Source: Porphyrobacter sp.
GTDB taxonomy: Bacteria; Pseudomonadota; Alphaproteobacteria; Sphingomonadales; Sphingomonadaceae
NCBI GenBank assembly: GCA_017744315.1
Contig: JAGIBN010000007.1
Coordinates: forward strand, 62,001-126,000
Direction of reading: 5' to 3'
Length of the DNA: 64,000 bases
Shown here: piece after piece, positions 26,713-37,647 of the stretch
How the letters are laid out: each line of letters starts with the position of its first letter
Position numbering within the stretch: position 1 is the stretch's first letter
Position numbers and translations under genes: made by a program
The notes under the pieces: generated by a model
Seen by the model: the letters and a program-made list of their open reading frames with translations, nothing else
Told to the model about the DNA's origin: nothing
The model's database searches: none

Positions 26713-26759
26713 CCATCCGCTTCGCGGACGGTTCCCCTCCCCGAGCAAGCTCGGGGAGG
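26713..26759. repeat. REP-like double palindrome, probable korB terminator
   Basis: Two adjacent stem-loops lie in the gap between korB and the YdjM-family gene. The first pairs CCATCCGC with GCGGACGG (one mismatch, loop TTC). The second pairs CCTCCCCGAGC with GCTCGGGGAGG (11 bp, perfect, loop AA). Such GC-rich paired palindromes are common intergenic repeats in sphingomonads. I found no second copy in this window. The position just after the minus-strand korB stop suggests a terminator role. Confidence 0.7.
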
Positions 26760-26767
26760 ATTTGACG

Positions 26768-27801
<1,034 letters not shown>

Positions 27802-27802
<1 letters not shown>

Positions 27803-29781
27803 CAGTTCACCCCCTTCGGGTGCTTGATAGAGCCATCGTCGTAGCCCGATTCAGGCTCAGGCAGCTGGCCGGCGTTGGGCAGCACTTCGCCGCCTTCGTT
27901 GCCGGGAATACCATCGAAGAACTTAGCGATCGCGGCTTCGAGCTCAGCGATCGAGAACGGCTGACCGCTGGTCTTGGTCAGGCTCTCCGCATCGATCAGC
28001 AGCTGATCGCGCAGCACGGTCTTGAATTGGCCGGTGTTCATCTCCGGCACCAGCACCTTGTCGAAGCCAGCCAGCAGCTCGCCGAGATTCTGCGGCAGCG
28101 GCCAGACGTGGCGGACGTGGATGTGGCTGACCGACAGGCCGTTCTTGCGCGCGCGGCGGACGGCCTGGTGGATCGGGCCGAAAGTGCTGCCCCAGCCGAC
28201 AACGGCGAGGCGACCAGTCGTATCACCCAGCGCCACGTCCTGGTCGGGCACGGCGATGTTGTCGATCTTCGCCTTGCGGGCATCGGTCATCGCCTGGTGG
28301 TTGGCCGGCGAGTAATCGATATTGCCCGTGTCGACGTGCTTTTCGATGCCGCCGATGCGGTGCATCAGGCCCGGCGTGCCCGGCTTGATCCACGGGCGAG
28401 CGCCCTTCTCGTCGCGCTTGTACGGCAGCAGCTTGTCGCCGGCGTTCTTCTCTTCGAGGAACTTGGCAGGGAACGGGGCGTAGCCCGCCGGATCCGGCAC
28501 CTTCCACGGCTCTGCGGCGTTGGCGATATAGCCATCGGTCAGCAGCATGACCGGAGTCATGTACTGTACTGCGATGCGGCAGGCCTCGATCGCGACCTCG
28601 AACGCGTCAGCCGGACTGCGCGCGGAGATCACCGGCATCGGGGCGTCACCGTTGCGGCCGTAGACCGCCTGGTAGAGATCGCTCTGCTCGGTCTTGGTCG
28701 GCAGGCCGGTGGACGGGCCACCGCGCTGGCTGTTGACGATGACCAGTGGCAGCTCGGTCATGATCGCTAGGCCCATCGCCTCGCCCTTGAGCGCGATGCC
28801 CGGGCCAGAGGAGCTGGTGACGCCAAGCTGGCCGGCATAGGACGCACCGATCGCGGCGCAGACCGCGGCGATCTCGTCTTCCGCCTGGAAGGTCGTAACG
28901 CCGAATTCCTTCATCCGCGCCAGATAGTGGAGGATCGCCGACGCCGGAGTGATCGGATAGCCGCCGAAGAACATCGGCAGTTCGGCAAGCTGCGCACCGG
29001 CAACGAGGCCGAGGCTGACGGCCTCTGCGCCAGTGATGGTGCGGTAAAGTCCTGGTTCGCTTTCGACCGGAGCAATGGTCAGCTTCTTGAGCGGACCCGA
29101 AAGCTCGGCGGTTTCGCCATAGGCGTGGCCGGCGTTGAGCGCGGCGATGTTGGCATCGGCGATCTCGGGCTTGCCCTTGAACTTGCCCTTGAGCCAATCG
29201 ACGATCGGCTGCCGGTCGCGATCGAACATCCACAGCGCCAGGCCCAGGGTCCACATGTTCTTGGACCGCAGCGCGTCCTTGTTGCCGAGGCCGAAGGGCT
29301 TAACCGCCTCGATCGTCAGCGCGCTGATGTCGAAGGCCAGCAGGTCCCACTTGGCGAGCGATCCGTCTTCGAGCGGATTTGTCTCGTACTTGGCTTTTTC
29401 GAGGTTGCGCTTGTTGAACTCGCCAGTGTCGGCGATGATCAAGCCGCCGGGCTTGAGTGCGGCCAGGTTCACCTTCAGCGCCGCCGGGTTCATCGCCACG
29501 AGCACGTCGGGCGCGTCACCAGCGGTTTCGATCTGGGTCGAACCGAAGTTGATCTGGAAGGCCGAGACACCGAACAGCGTGCCCTGCGGCGCGCGGATTT
29601 CAGCCGGGAAGTCCGGGAACGTCGCGAGGTCGTTGCCGGCGAGCGCGGTGGACAGCGTAAACTGGCCGCCGGTGAGCTGCATGCCGTCGCCACTGTCGCC
29701 CGCGAAACGGACAACGACTGCTTCGGGTGTCCCCGTCTCGAGCGGGGTTTGGGCCGGTCGATCGGCCGCCTGGGTTGCCAT
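27802..29781 (-). CDS. korA: 2-oxoacid:ferredoxin oxidoreductase, fused gamma-alpha subunit
   Basis: Partner of KorB. A gamma domain at the N-terminus (VVRFAGDSGDGMQLTGGQF) is fused to the alpha, thiamine-pyrimidine domain (FFGGYPITPASAILHYLAR, then FQAEDEIAAVCAAIGAS), as in two-subunit KorAB enzymes. The start is placed at the ATG at 29781 (MATQAADRP), giving 659 residues; an upstream in-frame ATG at 29862 adds residues without similarity. No ferredoxin gene lies nearby. Confidence 0.92.
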
Positions 29782-29932
29782 GGTCAAATCCTGTTGTGCA
29801 GTCAGCACTGCTATCCTGCCAATATGGGGCTGCGACCTAGGTTCCTGCCCGCATGCCCGCAATCAAGTTTTTCTGTCGCGCGATCAACGGCGCGGATGGA
29901 ATTACCCACTGTCCTTCCCTATTCCCTGCAAC

Positions 29933-30415
29933 ATGAACGCACCAGAACCCCGAAAGTATCGCCCCTGCGTGGGCGTCATGCTCGTCAACGCCGAAGGCCA
30001 GGCCTTCGTCGGCAAGCGCATCGACAACCGCGAAGGCGATTGGTGGCAGATGCCGCAAGGCGGAGTCGATGAAGGCGAGGACCTCGACCACGCCATGCTG
30101 CGCGAACTTGGCGAGGAGATTGGCGTCAAGTCGCGCCACGTCGAAATCGCCGGACGCCTGCCGGAAGAGCTGTTCTACGATCTGCCGGAAGAGCTTCAGG
30201 GCAAGCTATGGGGCGGCAAGTACAAGGGCCAGCGGCAAACTTGGTATCTCGTCCGCTTCACCGGGGCCGACAGCGACATCGACCTCGAAGCCGACAAGCA
30301 TCCCGAGTTCTGCGAATGGAAGTGGGTCGACCCGGAACTGCTGCCCGAGCTGATCGTGCCGTTCAAACGCGAGGTTTACGCCACGATAGTCGAGGGATTC
30401 CGCGGGAAAATCTAG
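29933..30415 (+). CDS. rppH: RNA pyrophosphohydrolase (Nudix), RppH
   Basis: It removes pyrophosphate from the 5' end of mRNA to start decay; the related IalA proteins hydrolyse dinucleoside polyphosphates. The 160-residue protein begins MNAPEPRKYRPCVGVMLVN and has a complete Nudix box starting GGVDEGEDLDHAML and ending RELGEEIG. WWQMPQGG and KGQRQTWYLVRF match RppH. The chosen ATG at 29933 matches the family N-terminus although the frame is open far upstream. It diverges from korA. Confidence 0.92.
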   Translation: MNAPEPRKYRPCVGVMLVNAEGQAFVGKRIDNREGDWWQMPQGGVDEGEDLDHAMLRELGEEIGVKSRHVEIAGRLPEELFYDLPEELQGKLWGGKYKGQRQTWYLVRFTGADSDIDLEADKHPEFCEWKWVDPELLPELIVPFKREVYATIVEGFRGKI

Positions 30416-30419
30416 CTTC

Positions 30420-30923
30420 TTAGTTCTTCGTCACCACCGTGTCAGGCGTCGCTGCCTCGGCGGTGAGAACATGCGGCTGCGGGCCGCGCTGAATCGCGGC
30501 GGCTAGCTCGCGAGTCTCGTTGCAGTCGCCACCGCACATCGATTCCAGCCGCGCCAGGTTGCGACGGGCTTTCTCGACGGCACCCTTTTCGAGCAGCGCC
30601 TCGCCCTCGCCCGAGATGGCGGCAAGGTTCTCCGGCTCGCGCTCCAGCGCCTCGCGGTAATAGTGGATCGCCTTGCCCTGCAGGCCATCCTTGCGGGCAG
30701 CGTCGGCGAGATCGATGTAGATCGGGGTGTAGCCCGGATCGATCGCCAGGGCGGCTTCAAAGCTGTCGATGGCGGCCTGAACCTGGCCCTGCGCCAGTTC
30801 GCTGCGGCCTTCGGCAATCAAAGCGGCGGCGCGGGGGTCCGCCTCTCGCCCGGCCCCGTAACTCACACTGGCAGTGACCATGACCAGCAGTGAAAGGGCA
30901 GCAGCGACAGGGGTATAGCGCAT
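30420..30923 (-). CDS. Exported TPR-repeat protein
   Basis: A 167-residue protein starting at 30923, where AAGGAG lies six bases before the ATG. It has a signal peptide (MRYTPVAAALSLLVMVTASVS) and two or three TPR units (AAIDSFEAALAIDPGYTPIY; AIHYYREALEREPENLAAI). Two Cys residues occur as CGGDC. It is probably a periplasmic scaffold, partner unknown. It lies just downstream of rsmB on the same strand and ends 4 bases from convergent rppH. Confidence 0.75.
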   Translation of the reverse strand: MRYTPVAAALSLLVMVTASVSYGAGREADPRAAALIAEGRSELAQGQVQAAIDSFEAALAIDPGYTPIYIDLADAARKDGLQGKAIHYYREALEREPENLAAISGEGEALLEKGAVEKARRNLARLESMCGGDCNETRELAAAIQRGPQPHVLTAEAATPDTVVTKN

Positions 30924-30982
30924 CACAAACTCCTTGAGCGCGGGTCGGCGAGGAGAGGGTCCGTCAGCCATAAACGTATTAG

Positions 30983-32164
30983 CTAACATCTCTTTCCTAG
31001 ACGTGCGATGAAAAATCCGTCCGTCCCGTCCTGGTGCGGAGTAAGCCGAATTCCCGGCCCCCGCGATCTCCCCAGTGATAGCGAGAGCGGATCGGCATTC
31101 CATTCTCCATGCGTGCCAAGGAAGTTTTCCACCTGCCCCGCGCCTTCCTCGTCGAGCAGCGAGCAAGTGACGTAGATCAGTCGACCGCCAGGCCGTACCA
31201 GGTCTGCCGCGAAGCCCAGGATCTGGCGCTGCAGCGTCACCAGGCGCGACAAGCTGCCTTCATCGAGCCGCCAGCGCGCCTCTGGATTCCGGCGCCACGT
31301 GCCCGTTCCGGAACAAGGGGCGTCGATCAGCACCGCATCGGCCTTGCCGTGCCATTCCGCCAGCATCTCCGCCTCGCGACCAGGATTGAGCAGCACGGTC
31401 TGGCTCACCAGCGCCCCCGCCCGCTCCGCACGCGGTCCGAGACGCGACAGGCGACCGCGGTCGACGTCAGCCGCGATCAGTGTGCCCTCGCCCCGCATCG
31501 CCGCCGCAAGCGCGAGCGTCTTGCCGCCAGCTCCGGCGCACAAGTCGATCACGGTCTCGCCTGGCCGGGCGATCACGGCCTCGCACGCGAGCTGGCTCCC
31601 GCAGTCCTGCACTTCGATCAGACCGTCGCGATATTCCGGCCACTGTTCGACTTGTGTCCCGAACGGCAGCCGCAAACCTTGCGCGGTCGGCAGGACCTCG
31701 CCCTGTTCGGGCAGTTCGATGGAAGCCCGATCGGCCTTGAGCGCATTGATCCGGATGTCGAGCGGAGCGCGGCCGAGCAGCGCCTCGGCCTCGACACCGG
31801 CAATCTCTGACGACGCCAGCCGCGCCGTCAGCCAAGCGGGAGCGACGCCGCGTTCGGCGACGAGTTCCCCTTCCTCGATGGGCGGCGGACCATAACCCGA
31901 CCCGTCAAACTGCAGTAGCAGCGCAGAGTCGGCTTCGGCCACCGTCAGCATGGCTGCCCGGCCAGACGGCGGGATCGGCCCGCAAGCCCGGATCGCGGCA
32001 TAGACCAGTTCGCGGATAGCTCGCCGATCCTTGGAGCCGGCAAAGCGGCTAACCCGGAACCAGTCCGCGAGGATCCGGTCAGCGGGCGCGCCTTTGGCTT
32101 TCGCTGCGGCGATGATCTGATCCAGCAGCCCGATCGCCGCCTGTACTCGTGCGGCGGGAGTCAT
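30983..32164 (-). CDS. RsmB-family rRNA cytosine-C5 methyltransferase
   Basis: By family it methylates a cytosine of 16S rRNA using SAM. The 393-residue protein has the SAM motif DLCAGAGGKTLALAAAM, motif IV DAPCSGTGTWRRNPE with the release Cys, and motif VI VTCSLLDEE with the catalytic Cys. An N-terminal NusB-like helical domain is visible but short; E. coli RsmB has 429 residues. The target base is therefore less certain than the chemistry. It ends 60 bases before the TPR gene, and guaB lies 3 bases upstream. Confidence 0.9.
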   Translation of the reverse strand: MTPAARVQAAIGLLDQIIAAAKAKGAPADRILADWFRVSRFAGSKDRRAIRELVYAAIRACGPIPPSGRAAMLTVAEADSALLLQFDGSGYGPPPIEEGELVAERGVAPAWLTARLASSEIAGVEAEALLGRAPLDIRINALKADRASIELPEQGEVLPTAQGLRLPFGTQVEQWPEYRDGLIEVQDCGSQLACEAVIARPGETVIDLCAGAGGKTLALAAAMRGEGTLIAADVDRGRLSRLGPRAERAGALVSQTVLLNPGREAEMLAEWHGKADAVLIDAPCSGTGTWRRNPEARWRLDEGSLSRLVTLQRQILGFAADLVRPGGRLIYVTCSLLDEEGAGQVENFLGTHGEWNADPLSLSLGRSRGPGIRLTPHQDGTDGFFIARLGKRC

Positions 32165-32167
32165 GGC

Positions 32168-33673
<1,506 letters not shown>

Positions 33674-33721
33674 TTAGCGACAATCGCTAGGGGGCGATCG
33701 AAGCTACTTTCGCAAACGGCG

Positions 33722-34477
33722 CTATTCCGCCGTCCAACCGCCGTCGATCGAGTAGTTCGCGCCGTTAATGTTCTGGGCTTCGTTGCGGCACAGGAACACC
33801 GCAAGGGCCGCAACCTCCTCGGGCTGGACAAACTTCCTCGTAGGCTGCTTGGCCAGCAGGACCTCGTTCAGGACCTGCTCGCGCGTCATTCCACGCGCGG
33901 CCATCGTGTCGGGGATCTGGTTCTCGACCAGCGGCGTCCAGACGTAGCCGGGGCTGATGCAGTTTGCAGTGACGCCATGCTCTGCCAGTTCCAGCGCGAG
34001 GACTTTGGTCAAGCCGGCAATGCCGTGCTTGGCGGCGACATAGGCGCTCTTGAACGGGCTTGCGGCCAACGAGTGAGCGCTGGCGGTGCAGATGATCCGC
34101 CCCCAGCTCTGCGCCTTCATGTGCGGCACGGCGAGCCGCGCGGTGTGAAAGGCGGCAGAGAGATTGAGAGCGATGATCGCGTCCCACTTCTCCGGCGGGA
34201 AATCCTCCACCGGCGCAACATGTTGCATGCCCGCGTTGTTGACCAGAATATCGACTGGCCCCGCCCCCTCCATCAACTCCGTGACGCCGGAAGTCGTGGT
34301 CAGGTCGGCAGGCACGTGGCGCGCGCCGAGTTCGCCGCACAGCCGGTCGATCTCCTCCGCCGCACCGAAGCCGTTGAGCACGACCTTGGCCCCTTCTGCC
34401 GCGAGGGCGCGAGCAATGGCGAGGCCGATGCCCGAGGTCGATCCGGTAACGAGTGCATGCTTGCCCTGCAGGAACAT
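33722..34477 (-). CDS. 3-hydroxybutyrate dehydrogenase-like SDR
   Basis: A 251-residue classical short-chain dehydrogenase. TGSTSGIGLAIA binds NAD, NNAGMQH is present, and the active site has SAHSLAASPFKSAYVAAKH with Tyr-xxx-Lys. The C-terminal region LLAKQPTRKFVQPEEVAAL is characteristic of D-3-hydroxybutyrate dehydrogenase, which links polyhydroxybutyrate or ketone bodies to acetoacetate. Related SDRs share the motifs, so the substrate is likely rather than certain. About 90 bases separate it from guaB. Confidence 0.85.
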   Translation of the reverse strand: MFLQGKHALVTGSTSGIGLAIARALAAEGAKVVLNGFGAAEEIDRLCGELGARHVPADLTTTSGVTELMEGAGPVDILVNNAGMQHVAPVEDFPPEKWDAIIALNLSAAFHTARLAVPHMKAQSWGRIICTASAHSLAASPFKSAYVAAKHGIAGLTKVLALELAEHGVTANCISPGYVWTPLVENQIPDTMAARGMTREQVLNEVLLAKQPTRKFVQPEEVAALAVFLCRNEAQNINGANYSIDGGWTAE

Positions 34478-34570
34478 ATGGGCTTCCCTGTGATTGCCAG
34501 TTGAGGACAGTCAAAGCGCGAACCGCAAGGCAGGTCCAGCCTTATTTCGCACTTGCAGCAGGGAGGCCGG

Positions 34571-35452
34571 ATGAGGCTCAATCCATTCAACCCCGACAGC
34601 ATCAACGTACGCCGAGCCGGCGGCGGAGGGGGCTTCCCCGGTGGAGGCGGCGGGCGCGTCGGTTGCGGCGCGGTGATAATCGCGCTCATCGCGGCCGTCG
34701 TGTTTGGGGTCGATCCCGGCCAGATGCTGGGATCGATGGACGATCTTCAGCAATCCCAATTACCGCAGCAGCAGCAACAGCAACAGCCGGGCGGCGAGAC
34801 CGCGGCCGAGATCTGCGACGACAACAGCTACGCAACGGAGGCCTGCAACGCGCTCGCTTCGCTCAACCAGACCTGGGAGCCCGCCTTCCAACAAGCGGGC
34901 ATCGACTTCCGGCAACCGACTTTGGCGTTTCTGAGCGGTCAGCCGGTGAATACCGGATGCGGCCCCGCCGATAGCGCGATGGGGCCGTTCTACTGTCCAG
35001 CCGACCAGACGATCTACATCGACACCGCCTTTTACGACCAGCTCGACCGCGAGCTCGGCGCGGCGGGCGATTTTGCGCGCTATTATGTGATCGCTCACGA
35101 ATACGGGCATCACATCCAGGCGTTGACCGGGATCGCGAACGAGGTCCGCAGCGCCCAGTCGCAGAACCCGCGCGCGGCGAACCAGCTACAGGTACTAATG
35201 GAACTCCAGGCTGACTGCTACGCCGGTGCCTGGGCGGGCAAGAACCGCAACGCGATCGATCCCGGCGATTTCGAGGAAGGCATGACCGCGGCCAGCGCTA
35301 TCGGGGATGATGCCCTCATGCGCGGCGCAGGGCAACGCGTGAACCCGGAGAACTTCACTCACGGCTCTAGCGCACAGCGGATGCAGGCCTTGCGGTTGGG
35401 ACTGGAGTCTGGCGACGACACCCAGTGCGACAGGATCATGCAACGAACCTGA
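34571..35452 (+). CDS. YpfJ-family neutral zinc metallopeptidase
   Basis: A 293-residue membrane-anchored protein starting at 34571 with GGGAGG upstream. A Gly-rich basic N-terminus leads to one hydrophobic segment (GAVIIALIAAVVFGV), then a Gln-run linker. The catalytic region has AHEYGHHIQALTG (HExxH), and MELQADCYAGAWAG supplies the second Asp/Glu of the site. Length and motif order match the putative neutral zinc metallopeptidase family. The substrate is unknown. Divergent from the SDR gene. Confidence 0.88.
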   Translation: MRLNPFNPDSINVRRAGGGGGFPGGGGGRVGCGAVIIALIAAVVFGVDPGQMLGSMDDLQQSQLPQQQQQQQPGGETAAEICDDNSYATEACNALASLNQTWEPAFQQAGIDFRQPTLAFLSGQPVNTGCGPADSAMGPFYCPADQTIYIDTAFYDQLDRELGAAGDFARYYVIAHEYGHHIQALTGIANEVRSAQSQNPRAANQLQVLMELQADCYAGAWAGKNRNAIDPGDFEEGMTAASAIGDDALMRGAGQRVNPENFTHGSSAQRMQALRLGLESGDDTQCDRIMQRT

Positions 35453-35460
35453 GAAGTGCA

Positions 35461-35507
35461 CTTGAGCCGGAATCGCGCAGGGAGCAGCCCGACGATCCCG
35501 GCTCAAG
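35461..35507. terminator. Bidirectional hairpin terminator
   Basis: CTTGAGCCGGAATCG and CGATCCCGGCTCAAG form a 15-bp stem with one G-T pair and a 17-base loop, filling the gap between the convergent peptidase and BlaR-like genes. No long T-run, but the position and stem length support termination from both sides. Confidence 0.6.
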
Positions 35508-35519
35508 CCTAGAGCGGAA

Positions 35520-37151
35520 TTAGTCCCGCTCGCTTTCGATGCGGCGGATCTCGTCGTCGAGATCGTCCAGCACTTCGCGCCGCACCTCTTCGCTGATCTG
35601 ACTGTTCCGGGCGATCGAGGCGCGCGCCTGGCGCAAGCCCGTCGCCGCGGCCATCTGATAGTCCCGCTCGCAGATTACGATACGCTGCCGCCCGTCCGAA
35701 GTCGTGCTGCGGCGGCGCTCGCTGGGATCGCAGCTCTGGACCACCTCAGGCTCAGCCCTGCGACCGGCCTCGGCCCATTGCTCCGCCTGCTTTTCCATTT
35801 GAGCGGCGTACTTCTCGCCCCATTCCTCGCCCCACTTCTCCATTTCCTTGCCCCAGGCTTCCATCTTCGCGCCGAAGTCAGGGTCGGTGGGGTTGCCCTG
35901 GGCATGGAATTCCATCCGCGGAACCTGCGGCATGGGAGGCAGGTCGCCTTGTGCACCGGGACCGCGGCGGAGAGTGAACTGTTGAACCTGCGGCTTGCCG
36001 TCGGGTCCCTCGCGGCGAAGCTCGAACTGCTGAACCTGTCCCTGACCTGCTTGTGGGGCTTCGGGCGGCAGGGGTGCGTTTGGCGCAGCCGGAGCTTCGG
36101 GCGGTACGGGCGGCGCAGGCGGTTCGACGCCAGCCGGAGCCTCGGGCGGAAGTGGCGGCTCGGGCTCTTGAGCGCCCACCGCGTAGCTGAACGACGCCGT
36201 GAGTGGCAGCGCAAGCGCGCTGGTCGCGATCAAGCCGCGTCCAACCCAGCGCCGACGCTCGCTGATATCGCCCATCGAAAGGCTCCGCAGGCGATGAACG
36301 ATCGAGCGTTCGCCAAGCACCGGACACGCCATCGGCGCGGCCAGCGCGAGCCTCGGTCCGGCAGCGATGTCGGCAATCAGCGCGGCGTAGAGCACGCGTT
36401 CCTCACGACCGCGGCCGTTGAGCACCCGCGCATCGCACGCCGCTTCCTGGTCACGGCGCATGGCACGCCAGCCGAGCCAGGCGAGCGGATTGAACCAGTG
36501 CATCGCCAGCAGCGCTTGCGCGGCAAAATTAGCCAGCAGGTCATTAGCGCGGTGGTGAGAAAGCTCATGCTCGATGGCGAGGTCGCGCGCCGGCAGGTCG
36601 GGCTGGGCCATGAACAGCGGCGGCAGCGCGATAACCTTGTCCAGCACTCCGAACGCCACGGGAGCCGCGATCATCGGGGTTTCGACGAGCCGGATCGTGC
36701 CGATCTCGCCCACAGGCCGTGCGTCAGCCAGCACCTCACGTCGCATCTTGCGGTACATCACGATCCGCCAGGCGAGGAAGATCACGGCCCCGCCGAGCCA
36801 GAGCGCGAGAGCGGATTCGCCAAGCGTCGGCCATTCCCACACGAGCGCCACCGGGGCCGATGGCGCAACCGCGGTGACAGTGTCAGGGACCGTCACAACG
36901 TCGACTGGCGGCACGTAATCCACCCACTGCACATCGGGAACCATGGGAGCGGCGATCGGCGCTGCGTCCACCTCGGGGCGGAAGCTGGCGGGCAGCACGA
37001 TGGGCGGCAGAAGCAGCCGAAGGAAGGGCAAGGCCCACAGGCAATACGCAAGCTGCGGTCCGAAAGTCCGCCCCACCGGACGCCGCAACAGGAGCACCAG
37101 GGCGATCAAGAGCCCGGTGTAGATGAGGGTGTCGATCAGCCAGCCGCTCAT
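35520..37151 (-). CDS. BlaR1/MecR1-type M56 membrane peptidase with Pro-rich C-terminus
   Basis: The N-terminal half has four membrane segments and an M56 zinc-protease domain with IEHELSHHRANDLLANF, then RRDQEAACDARVL. The last 200 residues are not a penicillin-binding sensor: they are rich in Pro and Ala, then Lys/Glu/Trp (EKWGEEWGEK). The sensor input is therefore unlike classical BlaR1. It overlaps the BlaI-like gene by 4 bp, so together they would form a signal-triggered repressor-cleaving pair. The signal is unknown. Confidence 0.85.
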   Translation of the reverse strand: MSGWLIDTLIYTGLLIALVLLLRRPVGRTFGPQLAYCLWALPFLRLLLPPIVLPASFRPEVDAAPIAAPMVPDVQWVDYVPPVDVVTVPDTVTAVAPSAPVALVWEWPTLGESALALWLGGAVIFLAWRIVMYRKMRREVLADARPVGEIGTIRLVETPMIAAPVAFGVLDKVIALPPLFMAQPDLPARDLAIEHELSHHRANDLLANFAAQALLAMHWFNPLAWLGWRAMRRDQEAACDARVLNGRGREERVLYAALIADIAAGPRLALAAPMACPVLGERSIVHRLRSLSMGDISERRRWVGRGLIATSALALPLTASFSYAVGAQEPEPPLPPEAPAGVEPPAPPVPPEAPAAPNAPLPPEAPQAGQGQVQQFELRREGPDGKPQVQQFTLRRGPGAQGDLPPMPQVPRMEFHAQGNPTDPDFGAKMEAWGKEMEKWGEEWGEKYAAQMEKQAEQWAEAGRRAEPEVVQSCDPSERRRSTTSDGRQRIVICERDYQMAAATGLRQARASIARNSQISEEVRREVLDDLDDEIRRIESERD

Positions 37152-37537
37152 TTCCGCATCTCCTTAAGGAGTCGCTCGATTTCGTTGATGTCGTCGTCGG
37201 ACAGCGCTTCCGCTTCCGCCAGCTGCGCGAACAGCGGCGCGGCACGGCCGCCGAACAAGCGGTCGACCAGGCGCCGCGATTCACCACCGACATAGTCGGC
37301 GCGTTCGATGAGTGGGCGGTAGAGGAACCGGCGCCCGTCCGGCTCGGTCGCAAGGGCGCCTTTGGTGACCAGGCGCGAGAGGAGCGTCTTCACGGTCGGC
37401 ATCGACCAGCCGCGTTGTTCGCACACGGAATCGCATACTTCGACGGCGGTCTGCGGGCTCTTTTCCCACAGCGCTTCCATCACCGCATGCTCGGCGTCGC
37501 TGATCCGTTCGGCAGTGGGTTCACTGGCTTCGGTCAC
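37148..37537 (-). CDS. BlaI/MecI/CopY-family transcriptional repressor
   Basis: A 129-residue winged-helix repressor. AEHAVMEALWEKSPQTAVEV and MPTVKTLLSRLVTKGAL form the DNA-binding part; RFLYRPLIERADYV and a C-terminal dimer helix follow. Members are cleaved or released by their BlaR1-like partner, encoded immediately downstream with a 4-bp overlap. Two direct-repeat candidate operators lie between this gene and the divergent lldD-like gene, so autoregulation and control of the neighbour are possible. Confidence 0.9.
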   Translation of the reverse strand: MTEASEPTAERISDAEHAVMEALWEKSPQTAVEVCDSVCEQRGWSMPTVKTLLSRLVTKGALATEPDGRRFLYRPLIERADYVGGESRRLVDRLFGGRAAPLFAQLAEAEALSDDDINEIERLLKEMRK

Positions 37538-37555
37538 ATCGCTCTCCCTGTTGAA

Positions 37556-37592
37556 CGACTACCTTGTATGCGGATCGACTACGTTTGTAAAC
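37556..37592. promoter_or_regulatory. Tandem candidate BlaI-type operators
   Basis: CGACTACCTTGTATG starts at 37556 and CGACTACGTTTGTAAAC starts at 37576, exactly 20 bases apart. On the minus strand the second reads TTACAAACGTAG, close to the TACA-N-TGTA style of BlaI/MecI sites. Both lie in the 110-base gap between the blaI-like and lldD-like starts. Confidence 0.5.
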
Positions 37593-37647
37593 ATGAAGCG
37601 TGGATGAACAACTTGAAAGGAAAGCGGCGAACGCTAGGGTCCGCGCC

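Noticed and set aside
29135-29932. Long upstream open frame joined to rppH
   Set aside because: It is antisense to korA; the RppH family N-terminus begins at 29933.
34620-34800. Short tandem repeats (Gly run and Gln run) in the metallopeptidase gene
   Set aside because: They are low-complexity linker codons inside the protein, not a separate repeat element.
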